Of a stretch of 64,000 nt of DNA, positions 33,416 to 45,512 are shown in pieces; position 1 is the stretch's first letter; every line of letters starts with the position of its first letter. Source of the stretch: Amoebidium appalachense (taxonomy: Eukaryota > Ichthyosporea); contig CAVNZM010000002.1 of assembly GCA_963693365.1 (NCBI GenBank), positions 310,001 to 374,000 on the forward strand, written 5' to 3'. The position numbers and the translations under genes were made by a program. The notes beneath the pieces were generated by a model. The model worked only from the letters and a program-made list of their open reading frames with translations, did no database searches and was not told the DNA's origin.

Positions 33416-35132
33416 GGGAGAGGGAGAGGGAGAGAGAGGGAGGGAGGGAGAGAGAGAAAGAGAGAGAAATGGAGGGAGGGGGGGGTGGGGGAAAGAGAGA
33501 GAGAGAGAGACGCAAATACACACATGATGCTCACACATACAGATATGCGCACACAGCGCGCACGCACACACACACACACACACAGAAACACCTATTGTAG
33601 TTGTTCTTTCGGTCCCCCCATGTGCTTGTCGTGGCATCCACATCCTGGATATGAATTGGACATTGCCAAACACGTGCGCTAGTGTATTAGTTATGCTACA
33701 TACAAAAGAAAGTGCCTAAATAGGGTTTTGCAGGGAGCGGTTCCAGGCAGAGTGCGAGTCTGGGCGGCAGCTGGGGGTACAGGCCAGTGACGTCATAATG
33801 CTGGACGTGGGCGGCCGCCACTTCCACACCACCCGCCGCACGCTGTGCGCCGTGCCTGGGTCCATGCTGGCCGCCTGGTTCAGCGGCCGTCACACCATCC
33901 AGACCCGCCCCGACGGCACGGTGTTCATCGACCGCTCACCCCTGCTGTTTGAATATGTGCTTGACTACCTACGCACGGGCGGCGATCACCCCTTGACCCC
34001 GCCGGACGAAAATGCAAAAGAACGGCTCCGTGACGAGTTTCAGTTTTATGGTTTGCCCTGGTTTGAGGCTGATAAACCATCCATGTTGGATTTTGTGGGT
34101 GGCGATGTGCAACACATAATTCTGGGTCATGAGTTTGAAGACGGCAATCCTATGCAAATGTATGTTGGTGCCGGTCGATTGCTGACCACGTTGAATGGCA
34201 CATTGGAAGAAGGAGTGGAGTGCGCAGGGATATTGTGGGGCTTGGCAACAGGGCAGAGGATTTGTTCATGGCCCATGGAAGACGCAGTCCACGGCAAAGT
34301 CCAAGAAATGATTCTGTTTGGCGAAGATGAGAGCGCGCAAGAGATTTTGGGGTTTTACAGGAAGGATGACGGGGTTGTAACGGCAGTCTTTTACAGCTGC
34401 CAGGACGGGTCTATGATTCGTGAACAAGTGTTGCAGGGTGAATTCAGCGAGGTGAAATGGATGGGTGCTAATAGGGAGGCTTCCATTGCCCTACTGCGAG
34501 ACGAGTCGAGAGTGTCGGCGTGGAGCCTCGACACAGGCGCGTTGCTGTGGGAGCGATTTAGAGGAACCGAGTCTTTTGATTGGTTTGGGGGCCTTAGTTG
34601 CGACACGTTCCTATATAACAACTATGGCGACAGGGGTGGTCTTGTTGTGTGCAATCTGTCTACTGGTACAGAGCTCTACAGGGTTGCTACTAGTAAGCCT
34701 TGGACCCCTGGTGATAATGACTCCGTCAGGCTGAAGGGCAAGCAACTGTGCTGCATTGTCAAAAATGGCACTGCAGTGTTTTATGAGTCGTGGGATGAGA
34801 AGGGTGTCGTACTTGTTCCATTCACCAAAATGGTTTGTGAGGGTAAAGGCCTCCATGTAGTGAGTGATGGATGTGGAGATATGATTGTAACAACCACAAA
34901 AACTGGTGTATGCATATATCCGATTGTGTTTCCTGCACCACACACGGTTGCAGTGGGCAAGGGAATTGTGGTAAGGCTGGGTGATGGTGGAGGGCCCTTT
35001 GATGATGTTGAATTAATGCGGGTGGCGGGACGGACAATAGCCGTGCTGAGTAATTCTGGTGAAATCGACTTATTTATTGTTGTGCACGAAGAGATATCTA
35101 GAAAACGGCGGAAGATAGGTAAGCGGGTTTAG
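32334..35132 (+). CDS. coiled-coil, BTB (KCTD/T1 type) and propeller-like protein, 2 exons
   Basis: Exon 1 is 32334-32503 (donor GTACGT), exon 2 is 33734-35132; phase 2 joins and gives 522 aa. Residues 1-77 form an Ala/Glu/Arg-rich coiled coil. Residues about 79-165 are a T1-type BTB domain as in KCTD and potassium-channel tetramerisation proteins (MLDVGGRHFHTTRRTLC, LLFEYVLDYLRTG, FYGLPWF). The remaining 350 residues are short beta-strand-like repeats (WSLDTGALLWERF, VVCNLSTGTELYRV) resembling a beta-propeller, and the end is basic (SRKRRKIGKRV), a possible nuclear signal. KCTD-type BTB proteins often oligomerise and serve as cullin-3 substrate adaptors; that role here is inference, with the propeller as a possible substrate-binding part. 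The start is supported by GCCATGTC context. Confidence 0.87.
32640..33590 (+). repeat. intron of the BTB gene made mostly of simple repeats
   Basis: In order: CA, CT, CA and CT tracts (32694-32790), a CCCT tetranucleotide array (about 32795-32872), CT, C runs, further CCCT blocks to 33130, TA/TATG repeats (33247-33337), a G run, then GA/GGGA purine repeats (33355-33510) and CA (33565-33585). The pyrimidine half (32640-33180) and purine half (33340-33510) are complementary in type and could pair in the transcript. Confidence 0.9.
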
Positions 35133-35447
35133 GAACCAAATCTTAGTGTAAGGGTATGTCTGGTTTGCAGTGTACAGTGAGAGCGGATAAATGCCTGACT
35201 TATAGCAGATGCTGCTTCACGTGTGTTCATTGAGCACACCATAGCTAGCTAGCCAGTCTAGTCTCTGTCCGATCGGAGGGATCTCTCTCTCTCTCTCTCT
35301 TACATGCCCCCCCTCCGCCTCACCCCTCCCCACCTCCCCCCCCCGCGAGCTTCCTCCCTGTCATCGACCCCCTCCTCCTCTCTCCCCAGCTCCCTTAATG
35401 TGGCGCACACGTGTTTACACACCCCGAACGCATGCCGCCACCGTGAC

Positions 35448-35487
<40 letters not shown>

Positions 35488-37444
35488 TGCACACAAACGT
35501 CGACTCGCGTCAACATTTGTGGCTCCGGTCGGATCCAACGGATCCTTCGTCACACAGCTGTCACGGTCACAGCTCCGAAATATGATTCTGGTTTTTGGTG
35601 CCTTATGACCTCTTGTTCCTCTTTTTGTCCGAACAGGCGAAGCACTGCGCCTCAGTTAGAACTTGAGCTTGAGACTACTTTTTTGTAGAGGGTGTGTGAA
35701 GGCTTTGCAGCCCAATACAAGGGCGAAAAGTCACGGGTGATATCACGGACCGTCGAAGTTAAGAGTTCCGCAGCTACGGGTCGATGTCCCATGTTCTTCT
35801 GGAATGCGGAGACGGTGCGCGCAGAACCAATCCTCCGGCTGCAGACAATTGGACCAATCAAATGCTGCTGGATATCCTGGCCGCCTGCTGGATGATCGAA
35901 ACTTTCGAAAGTAACCGTCTCATCTCTTCTTCGCTGCTTATATTACCGTTTACAACGTAGCATAAGGAAGGAAGAAAACCTTCATCTCATTTCGTTTTGG
36001 CATTTATAACTTTACAACTTCTGTCCTTTGTGGAATTGATCGTCCTCAGGCTGTGCCGGCGGGACCCGCAGTGTGACGTAGACTCAGCCACTCCGGCCCC
36101 TGCGACCCCGCCCCCAGGGTGACTCGGCGGGGAACTTGGGATTTGGGAAGCTATGAGCTCAACGTTTGTGATTGGATAATCTTAGAAGGCGGGAAACAAA
36201 GACTCTCGTGATTGGATAAGAATGCACCACGGGAAACTTCTTCCTGCTTCTGCAACTCGATGCACCCGCACATGGGTTTTGTTTCAGTTCAGGAAGCTCG
36301 CAAACCCACACGAGGGAGCTGTTTGAGCGTTAACAAATTATGCAAACATGAACTTTTGGTGCAAGAAAGGGACCCCTCGTAGTGCAGTTTATGCATATGC
36401 ATTTCCCTTTATATAAATGTTGCAGACGAGAGATGCAGTTTCGCGTGTATGTAGAGGTGTGTCACAGTGTGTGAACGCATTTTGCTGTAGTGTAAACACG
36501 GAAACAGAAGTAATGGGTTGTTAGGCCTATTTATTATAAGGTGTAAACACAGAAAATTTATCATCAACTCAAAAGGTAGAGGGCAAGCGTCGCGAGTTTG
36601 AGCTCAATAAACCTGTACAGAAGGCCAGCAGGGATCAAGCTGTTTACAAACAACTTTGACGGACGCAGACGCGCGTGCATCGATACAAGAAAGGTAGGGG
36701 CACACACATTATAATATCAACTGTTGGTATTGTCTGATCGATAAGCACGTGGTTGCTCTGCACTATGAGTGGGTCACGATTTTTTTACACCTATTTGCGG
36801 GTGTACTCGGTGTGTGCACGTGCGTGTAGGCGTGTGTCCTTACAGTGACTGGAAAAACTTGCACTTGCGCTTGTCTGCAGATGCGGGGCGTGTGTAGGGT
36901 AGGTGAACGTCAGTACGCAGCTTGCCCAGTCTAGCGTAAATTGATCCTACTCAAGTTTTTCTTTAGTCAGTGTACCATGCGACAGTTACATTTTCTTCTA
37001 TGTTACAGCCACACACGGTAAACGTATGCTGCGTTGTCTGGCGGTGGGTGTTTTGGAATTGTTGAACATGTACAGCAACCATATAACGGTCTGTAAATTG
37101 CACGTAATTACAGAGCACATGCATGCATAAACAGTAATATATAAGGATAATAGGGAAGCAGGAGATGTGTGCTTCTTCGTGACTCACGAGGTCGCTGTGT
37201 CACTGATACAGTCCTCGAATTGACCTCATTATTCTCAGCAACTTCGTCATGAAAAAATATCCACCAGGTGCTAGGGTTGTAGGGGCATATAGGCAGCAAC
37301 AATATGTTTTTGTTTTCTTTCAGCATTACATACTATGGTTCTGTAACATGCCACTATGGTCTCCTAACCCGCGCATTCCCACACAGATCCAGAAACCTGG
37401 GGAGGTCAAGAAAAGAAATCACGATAAAATCCGTGACCACCACC
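35133..37444. other. intergenic, no gene supported
   Basis: Contains a CT run (35284-35300), a CA run (35449-35485), and the promoter-like cluster at 36170-36415 listed separately. A short minus frame (35652-35789, MGHRPVAAELLTSTVRDITR...) ends at a TGA but is only 46 codons and unrecognised. The last part precedes the transporter gene. Confidence 0.5.
36170..36416. promoter_or_regulatory. CCAAT, E2F-like, octamer and TATA cluster without an obvious gene
   Basis: Two copies of GTGATTGGATAA (36178 and 36208; inverted CCAAT), an E2F-like GGCGGGAAA (36188-36196) and a related ACGGGAAAC (36229-36237), an octamer-like TATGCAAAC (36340-36348), ATGCATATGCAT (36391-36402) and a TATA box CTTTATATAAATG (36407-36419) occur in order for plus-strand transcription. 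Downstream I find only a 13-codon frame, so the target may be a non-coding RNA, a spliced gene I could not trace, or nothing. Confidence 0.4.
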
Positions 37445-37838
37445 ATGGCTATCACGGCACTGCACCATCCCCCGCCCCCACCCACCCACCCAACACCCCA
37501 CCACGAGTATCCGGTAGGCAAACATGTCACGTGCACACCCCGTGCAATGTACAGAAAGCACTCTCATATACCGAAACACCTCCATTTGCACCAAACCTTA
37601 CTGTTGCATTTTATCTTGATATGGGAAAACCTGTCATCACCCTCAGGCTAGCCCAGCCTAGCCGCACGACCTTCCATTGAGTGTCCGCCCACCTTTTTTT
37701 GACAATGGGCTGCTTATCTTAGACCACAGATACGACCAAAGACACACTCTTGAACCCCGATGCACTTAGTTACTTATACAACTTAACTTGTCTGTCCTCT
37801 GTGCTCCCATATCTCTCCTTTTCCAACTTGCTCGCTCG

Positions 37839-37876
<38 letters not shown>

Positions 37877-38537
37877 ACGCAACCCCAACACACACAACCC
37901 TTTCCCTTCTTAGTTACGATCAAAGCCTATCAAACGATTCCAATGATAGAAAACCTAATAAATAAATTGCACGTGTACGTGTGTCAATATTGCAGGTTTG
38001 GAATGTCGGTTGTGTGTTTTCGCTGAACCATGGTCACACACCAATTTGGGTACGCACCCATGCGTAGGGGATGGTGTATGGCCCTGTGAGAGAATGCATC
38101 GCTTTTTATGCTATTAACTAGTCGAAGGTACACAGCAACTTCTGGATGTCCGTGCACACCGCTCACCCCCGTCACACACCCACAGCGCACACTCACCTGT
38201 GTGCTCCTCACCGCGGTATTTGCTGCCACCCTTCAACCGCTCATGAACGGCTACTTCAGCGGGGTAGTGAACAACAGCAAGCACATAGTCTGGAATGATC
38301 TTGCAAAATCGGGTCAGCCAATCAGCGCACAGGATTGGGGGTTGGTGCTGGCCATGACCAATGTGGGCGGTATGATTGGCTCGCTGCTGAGCGGACCAAT
38401 GGCAAAGAGGCTGGGCCCACGTGTGGCCATTCTCATCAACAACATCTTCTACATTGCTGGTATGTTCCTTCTTGATCTCTTCAGGAGGGTGGGGGGTGGG
38501 GAGAGGGGAAGGAGGCAGGGGGAGGGGAGGGGGCGGG

Positions 38538-38592
<55 letters not shown>

Positions 38593-39182
38593 GGAGGGGG
38601 GGAGGTTAAGGAGCCTTGGGACGGGGCCGGGGGGGGGGGGGGGGGAGGGAGGGGGAGTGCGTGGTGATGGTGGGGGAGGGGGGAGGGGGGTTAAAAGAGT
38701 CGTATTGTTTTTCTGATGTCGCACGTTCCCTGTGTTCTTGGATGGGAGCGTGTAAATGTGTGGTCGTTGGGGATGACAATATGGTGGGTGAGAAGAATCA
38801 ACGGGGAGGATGTGAAGGTGTTTGTGGTGTGTGTGCGTTCGTGCATGTGTGTGTGCATGTGTGTGTGTGGATTTTGGGGGGGGGAGGGATGACGGTTGTC
38901 ACAACGGTGTGTGTGTGTGTGTGTGGGTAGGCGGGTGGGCGGGTGAATGGGTAGTTTGTTTTGTGTGGGTGTGCGTGTGTGTGCGGGTGGGTGGGTGAGT
39001 GTTGCATATATGGTTGTGTGGGGAGGCAGCGGTGATGAGGGGGGAGGGGGGGGGGGGGAGGGAAAGAGGGGGGGGGGGGGGGGGTTGAAAAGGGCAGCTG
39101 AAACGGAACATGTGGTCTTTACCATGCACGGCAATTTTATCGACATAGTCTGTATATGTTGGGTGTAGGGATAGGTGAACAG

Positions 39183-39215
<33 letters not shown>

Positions 39216-39550
39216 TGGAGGGGGAGGGGGAGGGTGGGGGGAGGGGGGAGTGGGGTGAGGGGAAGGTGGAAGGGGGATGGAAGTGCGAGGGGAGGGAAGG
39301 GGAGAGGGTTGGAAGAGGAAGTGGGTGTGGGTGTGTGTGCGGGGGTGGGGGCGGGGGGTGGGGGGGGGAAGTTAGGGCCCAGGGTGATGAGGGGGGGAGG
39401 TGGAGGGAGCCGATGAAGGCGCAAACAATAACTTGCATGCTGTGCACGGTGCATTGACCCCCCCCCTCCCCCATCCCCCCTCCCTTCCTCCCCACCACCA
39501 TCACCACAAACACACACCCACACACACACGCACACACGCGCACGCGCACG

Positions 39551-39603
<53 letters not shown>

Positions 39604-39631
39604 CCCACCCACCCACACCCACACACACACC

Positions 39632-39662
<31 letters not shown>

Positions 39663-40616
39663 ACAGACACACACACACACTCCTCCTGGAAAGTACTGCT
39701 AGTGTGCTCACCAATGCACCGCCAACTTACCCAACCCCCCAGGGTCTATCCTGTTTGCCACAGCCATCAACCTAGCCATGCTGTGTGCCTCGAGGGTACT
39801 TGTGGGTGTGGCTGCATCCCTGGGGGGCAATGTGGTGTCCATGTACGTGGCCGAAATATCCCCTAACAGGGTCAGGGGTGCCCTGGGCGTCATGCCCCAA
39901 CTGGCCTTCGTGCTGGGCATCCTAATTTCGAACATCGTGTCTATGGAACGCGCCCTGAGTCGCCCCACACTATGGCGCATACTCTATGCTTTGCCCGTTG
40001 CTGCCGCCGTCCTAAATTTCCTACTGCTCGTATTTCTTCCCGAATCGCCACGATTTCTCGCAAGCAAACATAGGGCTCAGGACACAGAAAATGCACTTCA
40101 GAGATTGCGTGGGTGCGATGACGTGAAAGGTGAAGTCGAAACCATGATGGGGGAAAAGAACCACCACTGCCCCCTTAAACACATCCACAATGTGGACTCG
40201 GTCATGTCCCTAGACCCACATGGAGACCCGTCCCTTAAGGCCAAAACTACCAGTCTCATGGGCCTACTAGAACCTGCGAGCAGTCTTCTCGAGCCCCCCA
40301 GGCGTGGGAAAAGAAACAGTGAGCCCAAATCGGATTCGAGCACTGGGAGCAGTGAAAGTGAGCATCATGACGGTGAAAGTGAGCATCATCACGGTGAAAG
40401 TGAGCATCATCACGTGCTAATCCAGGAGCCAATCAAAGAGGAGCACCATCGCACGCAGGGGGAGAAGCTCATGGAATGCTTCCACGACCCCTCCAAGCGC
40501 ACACCCATCCTCATAGCCATTGGGCTGGCCTTCAGGACCACGGGCATGGATGTGATTCTGGCATACTCCACAGACCTGTTCAAGCAGGCTGGAATGCAGG
40601 TGGGTGGCTATGTGTG

Positions 40617-40647
<31 letters not shown>

Positions 40648-40667
40648 TGCGTGCGTGTGTGCGTGTG

Positions 40668-40709
<42 letters not shown>

Positions 40710-40775
40710 CGTGTGTGCGTGCGTGTGTGCGTGTGTGCGTGTGTGCGTGTGTGCGTGTGTGCGTGTGTGTGTGTT

Positions 40776-40818
<43 letters not shown>

Positions 40819-40981
40819 GGGTGTGTGTGTGTGTGTGTGTGTTGGGTGTGTGTGTGTGTGTGGGCGGGGGGCGGGAGGGGGGGTGGGGGTAGCGGAGGGA
40901 GGGGAGGAGGATTAGAGCTGTATTTATGGACGTTTGTGGGTTCAACGTAGGTGGGCAAGTGGGTGAGTGGGTAGGTGGCTG

Positions 40982-41074
<93 letters not shown>

Positions 41075-41240
41075 GTATGTGTGCATTGTGTGTGCACGCC
41101 CACGGGTATAGTTAGGAGAGGGTGATGGAGGAAGTGAAGTTCAAAGGTACAAATGGATGCTCGAAAGTGCATCTCCCCCCCCTTCCCCCCCCCCCCCGAC
41201 CCACCTCCACCCCCTGCCTCCTCTCCCCCTCCCCCCTCCA

Positions 41241-41292
<52 letters not shown>

Positions 41293-42508
41293 CACGCACA
41301 CACACGCAAACACATGCACACCCACCCACCCACCCACCCACCCACACACACACACACAAACACACACACAAGAACATACACATACACACACTCTCACACA
41401 CACACACAAGGACACACACACAAGGACACACACACACACACACACAAGAACACACACTCCTGCCCACCTTCCACCTTCACACCCCTGCATATTCCATGAC
41501 CACGTGCAAGCCTCATGGGTAATCCACACAAGGTGTGCACTCGCCAACACCGTTCTCCGGCATCACATCCCCCCCCCCCCCCCCTTTAGGGTATTCTCCC
41601 TCCCCCCTTCCCCCCCCTCCCCCCATTCAGGATACTCTCCCCCCCCCCCCCCCCCCCCCATCCCCCCCCAACACACACACACACCCCAGTCAAGATACCC
41701 ATTCCCCCTCTCCCCCCCCCTCCTCCCCCCCTCCCACCCGCCTTCCCCCTTCTCCGAACCCCCTTCTCATTTTAATTCTGACTCCTAATCGCAAGTGTAC
41801 TGAATCGGGGGAGGGAAAGGTGTGTGTGTGTGGTGTGTGTGTGTGGTGTGTGTGTGTGTGTGTGTGTTGGGGGGGGGGGGGGGGGGGGGAGGGGGGAGGG
41901 GGGTTGCCTTCCTAAAAAGCTCATATGTGTGCACTTTGCAGGATGGGGAGCTGGGGACGATCATCGTGGGGATTGTGATGGTCCTCTGCACGTTCCCCTC
42001 GGTCAAGCTGGTGGAGTGGGCCGGCAGGAGGCCTCTACTGCTGTACGGCTATGGGTCTATGGCCATGTACAATGCCCTGTTTGGGCTCAGTGTAATCATG
42101 GCTTGGCCCACGCCGGGCCTAGTATTCATGGTCCTGGCTGTGTCGGCATTCTCCACTGGCTGTGGCCCCGTACCCTCCCTGCTGGTTCCCGAGATCCTGC
42201 CTACCAGCATATGCCCTATCGTGCTCATGGTGGCCACCCTGCTCACAAACGCAATGTCCTTCCTGACCATGTTTACCTTCCCCGCTGTGCAAGGCGCACT
42301 CAACGACAAGACGTTCTTCCTGTTTGCTTGCTCGGCAGCAGTGTTCTTCTTCTTCTGCCTGCTGACCGTGCCTGAGACCAAAGGGAAGAGCAAAGAGGAG
42401 ATACGGGCCATGTTTGAGAATGGCCAGGCAGGGGGGTTTGTGCACCTGCCACGTGCCAGTCATGCAAGCCACACATCTGCAAGTCCCTCACATGGGTGCC
42501 ACGTGTGA
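37445..42508 (+). CDS. sugar-porter family MFS transporter, 4 exons
   Basis: Exons 37445-37513, 38186-38459, 39743-40599 and 41942-42508; 588 aa, phases join. The first exon ([16 protein letters not shown], good CACCATGG context) is the least certain. Twelve membrane segments are expected. Family signatures: [10 protein letters not shown] in helix 1, [15 protein letters not shown] between helices 2 and 3 (GRR-like), [12 protein letters not shown] with [15 protein letters not shown] (helix 4-5), PESPRFL at the end of helix 6, [15 protein letters not shown] (helix 8-9), [13 protein letters not shown] (helix 10) and [11 protein letters not shown] at the C-terminus. These define GLUT/HXT-type uniporters or proton symporters in the plasma membrane. 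The central cytoplasmic loop is unusually long (about 130 residues) and contains a His-rich repeat; substrate cannot be read from the sequence. Confidence 0.9.
38460..39742 (+). repeat. transporter intron 2: 53-base G run, other G runs, GT and CA arrays
   Basis: Holds the longest pure homopolymer seen here, about 53 G (38539-38591), more G-rich blocks (38628-38645, 39040-39085, 39183-39213), GT arrays (38820-39000) and a CA array (39505-39680) near the acceptor. Confidence 0.9.
40352..40414 (+). repeat. in-frame 21-bp coding repeat, three copies, His-rich loop
   Basis: Three 21-bp units in exon 3 of the transporter encode [14 protein letters not shown]-type heptads in the large central loop (about residues 318-338). 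Near-identity of the copies at the DNA level implies recent expansion without frameshift. Confidence 0.92.
40600..41941 (+). repeat. transporter intron 3: GT arrays after the donor, CA arrays, C blocks, G run
   Basis: After the donor GTGGGT, GT/GC-GT arrays fill 40618-40860; a pure GT run of about 85 follows (40987-41072), then CA arrays (41240-41455), C-rich blocks (41570-41750), a GT plus G run (41820-41905) and the acceptor CTTTGCAG. Confidence 0.9.
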
Positions 42509-42876
42509 GATATGCCTACATGCACGTGCACGCACAGATGCACATGATGATTAGATCGTGTATCAAGGCAGGAATGAACACACACAAGGAATCATTTGGC
42601 AACGGTTTTCGTATGGACTGTTTTAGGCCACACAAGAACACACAGACGGACAAATAAGTATTTGAATGTGCGGCATATTTGCATACGTAATGCATGTATG
42701 TGTGATACCATGCGCACACATACCGTCTACATTTATGTACTTGATCATGAATACACGGCATTAGACACCGCTAAATACACACACACGCACACACACGCGA
42801 ACTAAGCACACAAGCACACACTGACAGGCACATACGTGTGTGTGTGCGCACACACACACACGCACACACGCACACC

Positions 42877-42917
<41 letters not shown>

Positions 42918-44541
42918 GCACACACACACAAACACACACATTGCTGCAACGTGAGGGCCACCACGCAACACTTACACAGCGTCTCGGCAATCACACGCGA
43001 ACAGTACACAAACAGACGACAAAACACAACTTTTATCCAACGTGCCCAGTGCACACCATGTATACTGCTTGGACATGAAGTTTTTTTTTAAAAATGTTGT
43101 CTGAGGGAAATGGCCCTGCCACAGTGCAGAAGAGCAGTAAATTTGTACAGTAGACTGGGGTATCCGGTCAATTTGGTCCCCCCCCACCTTGGCGAGGCTT
43201 TTCCCCCCGGGGAAGGCTCCCCCACCCCCTCTCCCCCTCCCAACTCTACCTTTTGCACACGCCACCACCACCACAAGCACACCGACCTGCAGCCAATAAC
43301 AGTCCTGGGTGGCAGCAACAAGACATGTGTGCCCTTGCACAGGCCACCCCCCACCACACCCCGGCCCGGGGGGGCCACTCTTCCCTCCTCCCCCCACCCA
43401 CCCCCCTCCAAGGGTTAGCTCTGCTTCGTATGCATAAGCTTTTTGTGCCGCACCTTGCATCAGTGTGTTGATGTCACCGTACTCTAATATCACATTTTAA
43501 CAATACCCCCCCCCCCTCCCCCCCCCCCCCTTCCATCCCCCCCCCCCTCCCTCCCCCCCCCCCCCCCCCCCCCCCCGGCCGCCGCGCGCACACACATATC
43601 TAAGTACACAAAAAGCTATTCCATATTGGATATAATGACTGGATGATGGTCAGCTTGGTGTTCAGTGATTGGATAAAAACACATTCCCTGCTCCCACGTC
43701 ACCGATGGTGCTACTGCATTATGCAATGTGGGAAAGCCCAACAGCAAACTTGCATGATCGGCTTGGAAGGAGGAGGGGGGAAGGGGCAGAGGGAGGGAAG
43801 GGGAGAGGGGGGGGAGGGGGCGCGAGCAGTTCTCATGAATACCGTTGGTGATCGGTGAGCCCCCCCTCCTCCCCCCCCCCCCCCGCGCCCTCCTTCCCCG
43901 TCTCCCCTATTCTCCCGAAAATTTGCATATGATCTCAAAATGCGCACGGGAAAGGTCTGTTGGCACAACCATTACCCCCCTCCCCCTCCCCCCTCCCCCC
44001 TCCCCCCGCCTTTCCTTCGACTTGAATGGTGCGAAATGACTTTATATGGTTCACCGTCCGCAAATAATAATACTTATATATACCCACAGGTGTAATTGCT
44101 TTTAAGTGGTTTGCGGCAGATAACATGTATGCATACAGCACATGAAGGTGTAACCAGTGAAATTTCTTGGTAGTGAGCTAGAATGACGGCCCTTTACCGG
44201 CTTATAAATTATGCTGGGGTCTGTTAGCCTCTGTGGTTTCGAAATCAGGCTATGCCCAAAGGTGCACACGTGCATTATGTCGGCGTGTGCACACGCGTCA
44301 CACGGTGGGTGCGCCAGTAGACAAAGCACACACATTTTCGGCAAATTATCTGTGTGTGTAGATTTTATGTGCTAGGGCTCTTGGTACTGTTTGGCGGAGC
44401 GAATCCACTGTGTTGCATCCCCCCCCCCCCCCCCCCCCCCCCTTTCACCCCCCTCCTTTCCTACTCACACCTTACGGGGTCCGTTATGTACGTTGTCCGC
44501 GAAAGAAAATCTGGAGCAGTTGCTTGTGTGTGAACGTGCTA

Positions 44542-44604
<63 letters not shown>

Positions 44605-44622
44605 TCGAAAATTTCTGTGTGG

Positions 44623-44654
<32 letters not shown>

Positions 44655-45512
44655 GGGGGGGGGGGGGGGGTGGCACTCTTACAGCGGCAGATAAATACTC
44701 TAAGATAGTTGTTTGTATTTTAGGTGTACGTTATTGTGCTTCAGCCGGTTCGTTGATGCACGTAGGTGCGTGGCCGGACAGGTGGCAAAGGTGTGCATGT
44801 CTCGGTGTGTGCACGATGTACCACGTTCGGTTAGTAAAAATGACACACGATGCATAAAATTCGAAGTTTATAGGCACAGCGGTGATTCCACTGTTATATG
44901 CACACAGTGCTTGATTAGCATGAACTTCACGTATCTCAGAATTCAACAGCAGGTTGTTATTGAAAAGTCTTAGAAATCTCCCGACGCAATACAAGCTACA
45001 TGCGTGTGTTTTGGGCAAATCATTCTTAACTGAAGATTCAAAATTCAATATGGCTACTAGACACGATTGCACACATACCCAGTGCTTTCATAGATACAAC
45101 ATGGTGGTGTGGAACAATTTCGAGGTGAGAATTCAGCCTCGAGTTGTGTGTGGGTGTCCTAGAACGAAAAGCATACACACGGACCTTCGGAAAAGAAAAA
45201 TTTTCCAGGAGTTCTTTTTGGAATACACATTCGCCTTTCAAACACAACTTAGCAGGCCAACCGACCCAACCCTATTCAATGGGCGCCCCCACCCCCCCCC
45301 CCCTCACCCCCTTCCCCACACAAACGAAAAAAAACAAAAAAACAAAAAAAAACATGTTTTACATTCTGTTATCAATTTTCCTTTCTCGAAATCCTAGCCT
45401 TCGAGCGAAGCAACATTTTTGAAAGCACCATAGAGTGAAGAAAGAAAAGAAACCATCACCTTGTGATCGCATTCGTCGGTTCTAAACGTAGCAACTACTT
45501 CACATCACCTCG
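42509..45512. other. intergenic, no gene supported
   Basis: Contains CA arrays (42776-42945), C-rich blocks (43506-43576, 43861-43885, 43977-44005, 44420-44443), one TGATTGGATAA word (43666), a GT run (44546-44602), a T-run plus G-run composite (44627-44670) and a mixed-composition stretch (44700-45400) with unrecognised frames. Confidence 0.5.
44627..44670 (+). repeat. composite T-run plus G-run
   Basis: About 28 T followed by 16 G, the same polarity as the other composites in the window. Confidence 0.9.

Noticed and set aside
32334-33527. 397-codon read-through of BTB exon 1
   Set aside because: After residue 57 the frame enters CA/CT repeats; a good donor (GTACGT) and a phase-matched BTB exon show it is an intron.
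38539-38591. G/C runs as purely sequencing artefacts
   Set aside because: Their lengths may be inexact, but position (introns), sequence context and exon phase are consistent throughout, so the tracts themselves are probably real.
44954-45397. 147-codon plus-strand frame
   Set aside because: No domain, ordinary background composition and an A-rich low-complexity end; no splice or promoter support.
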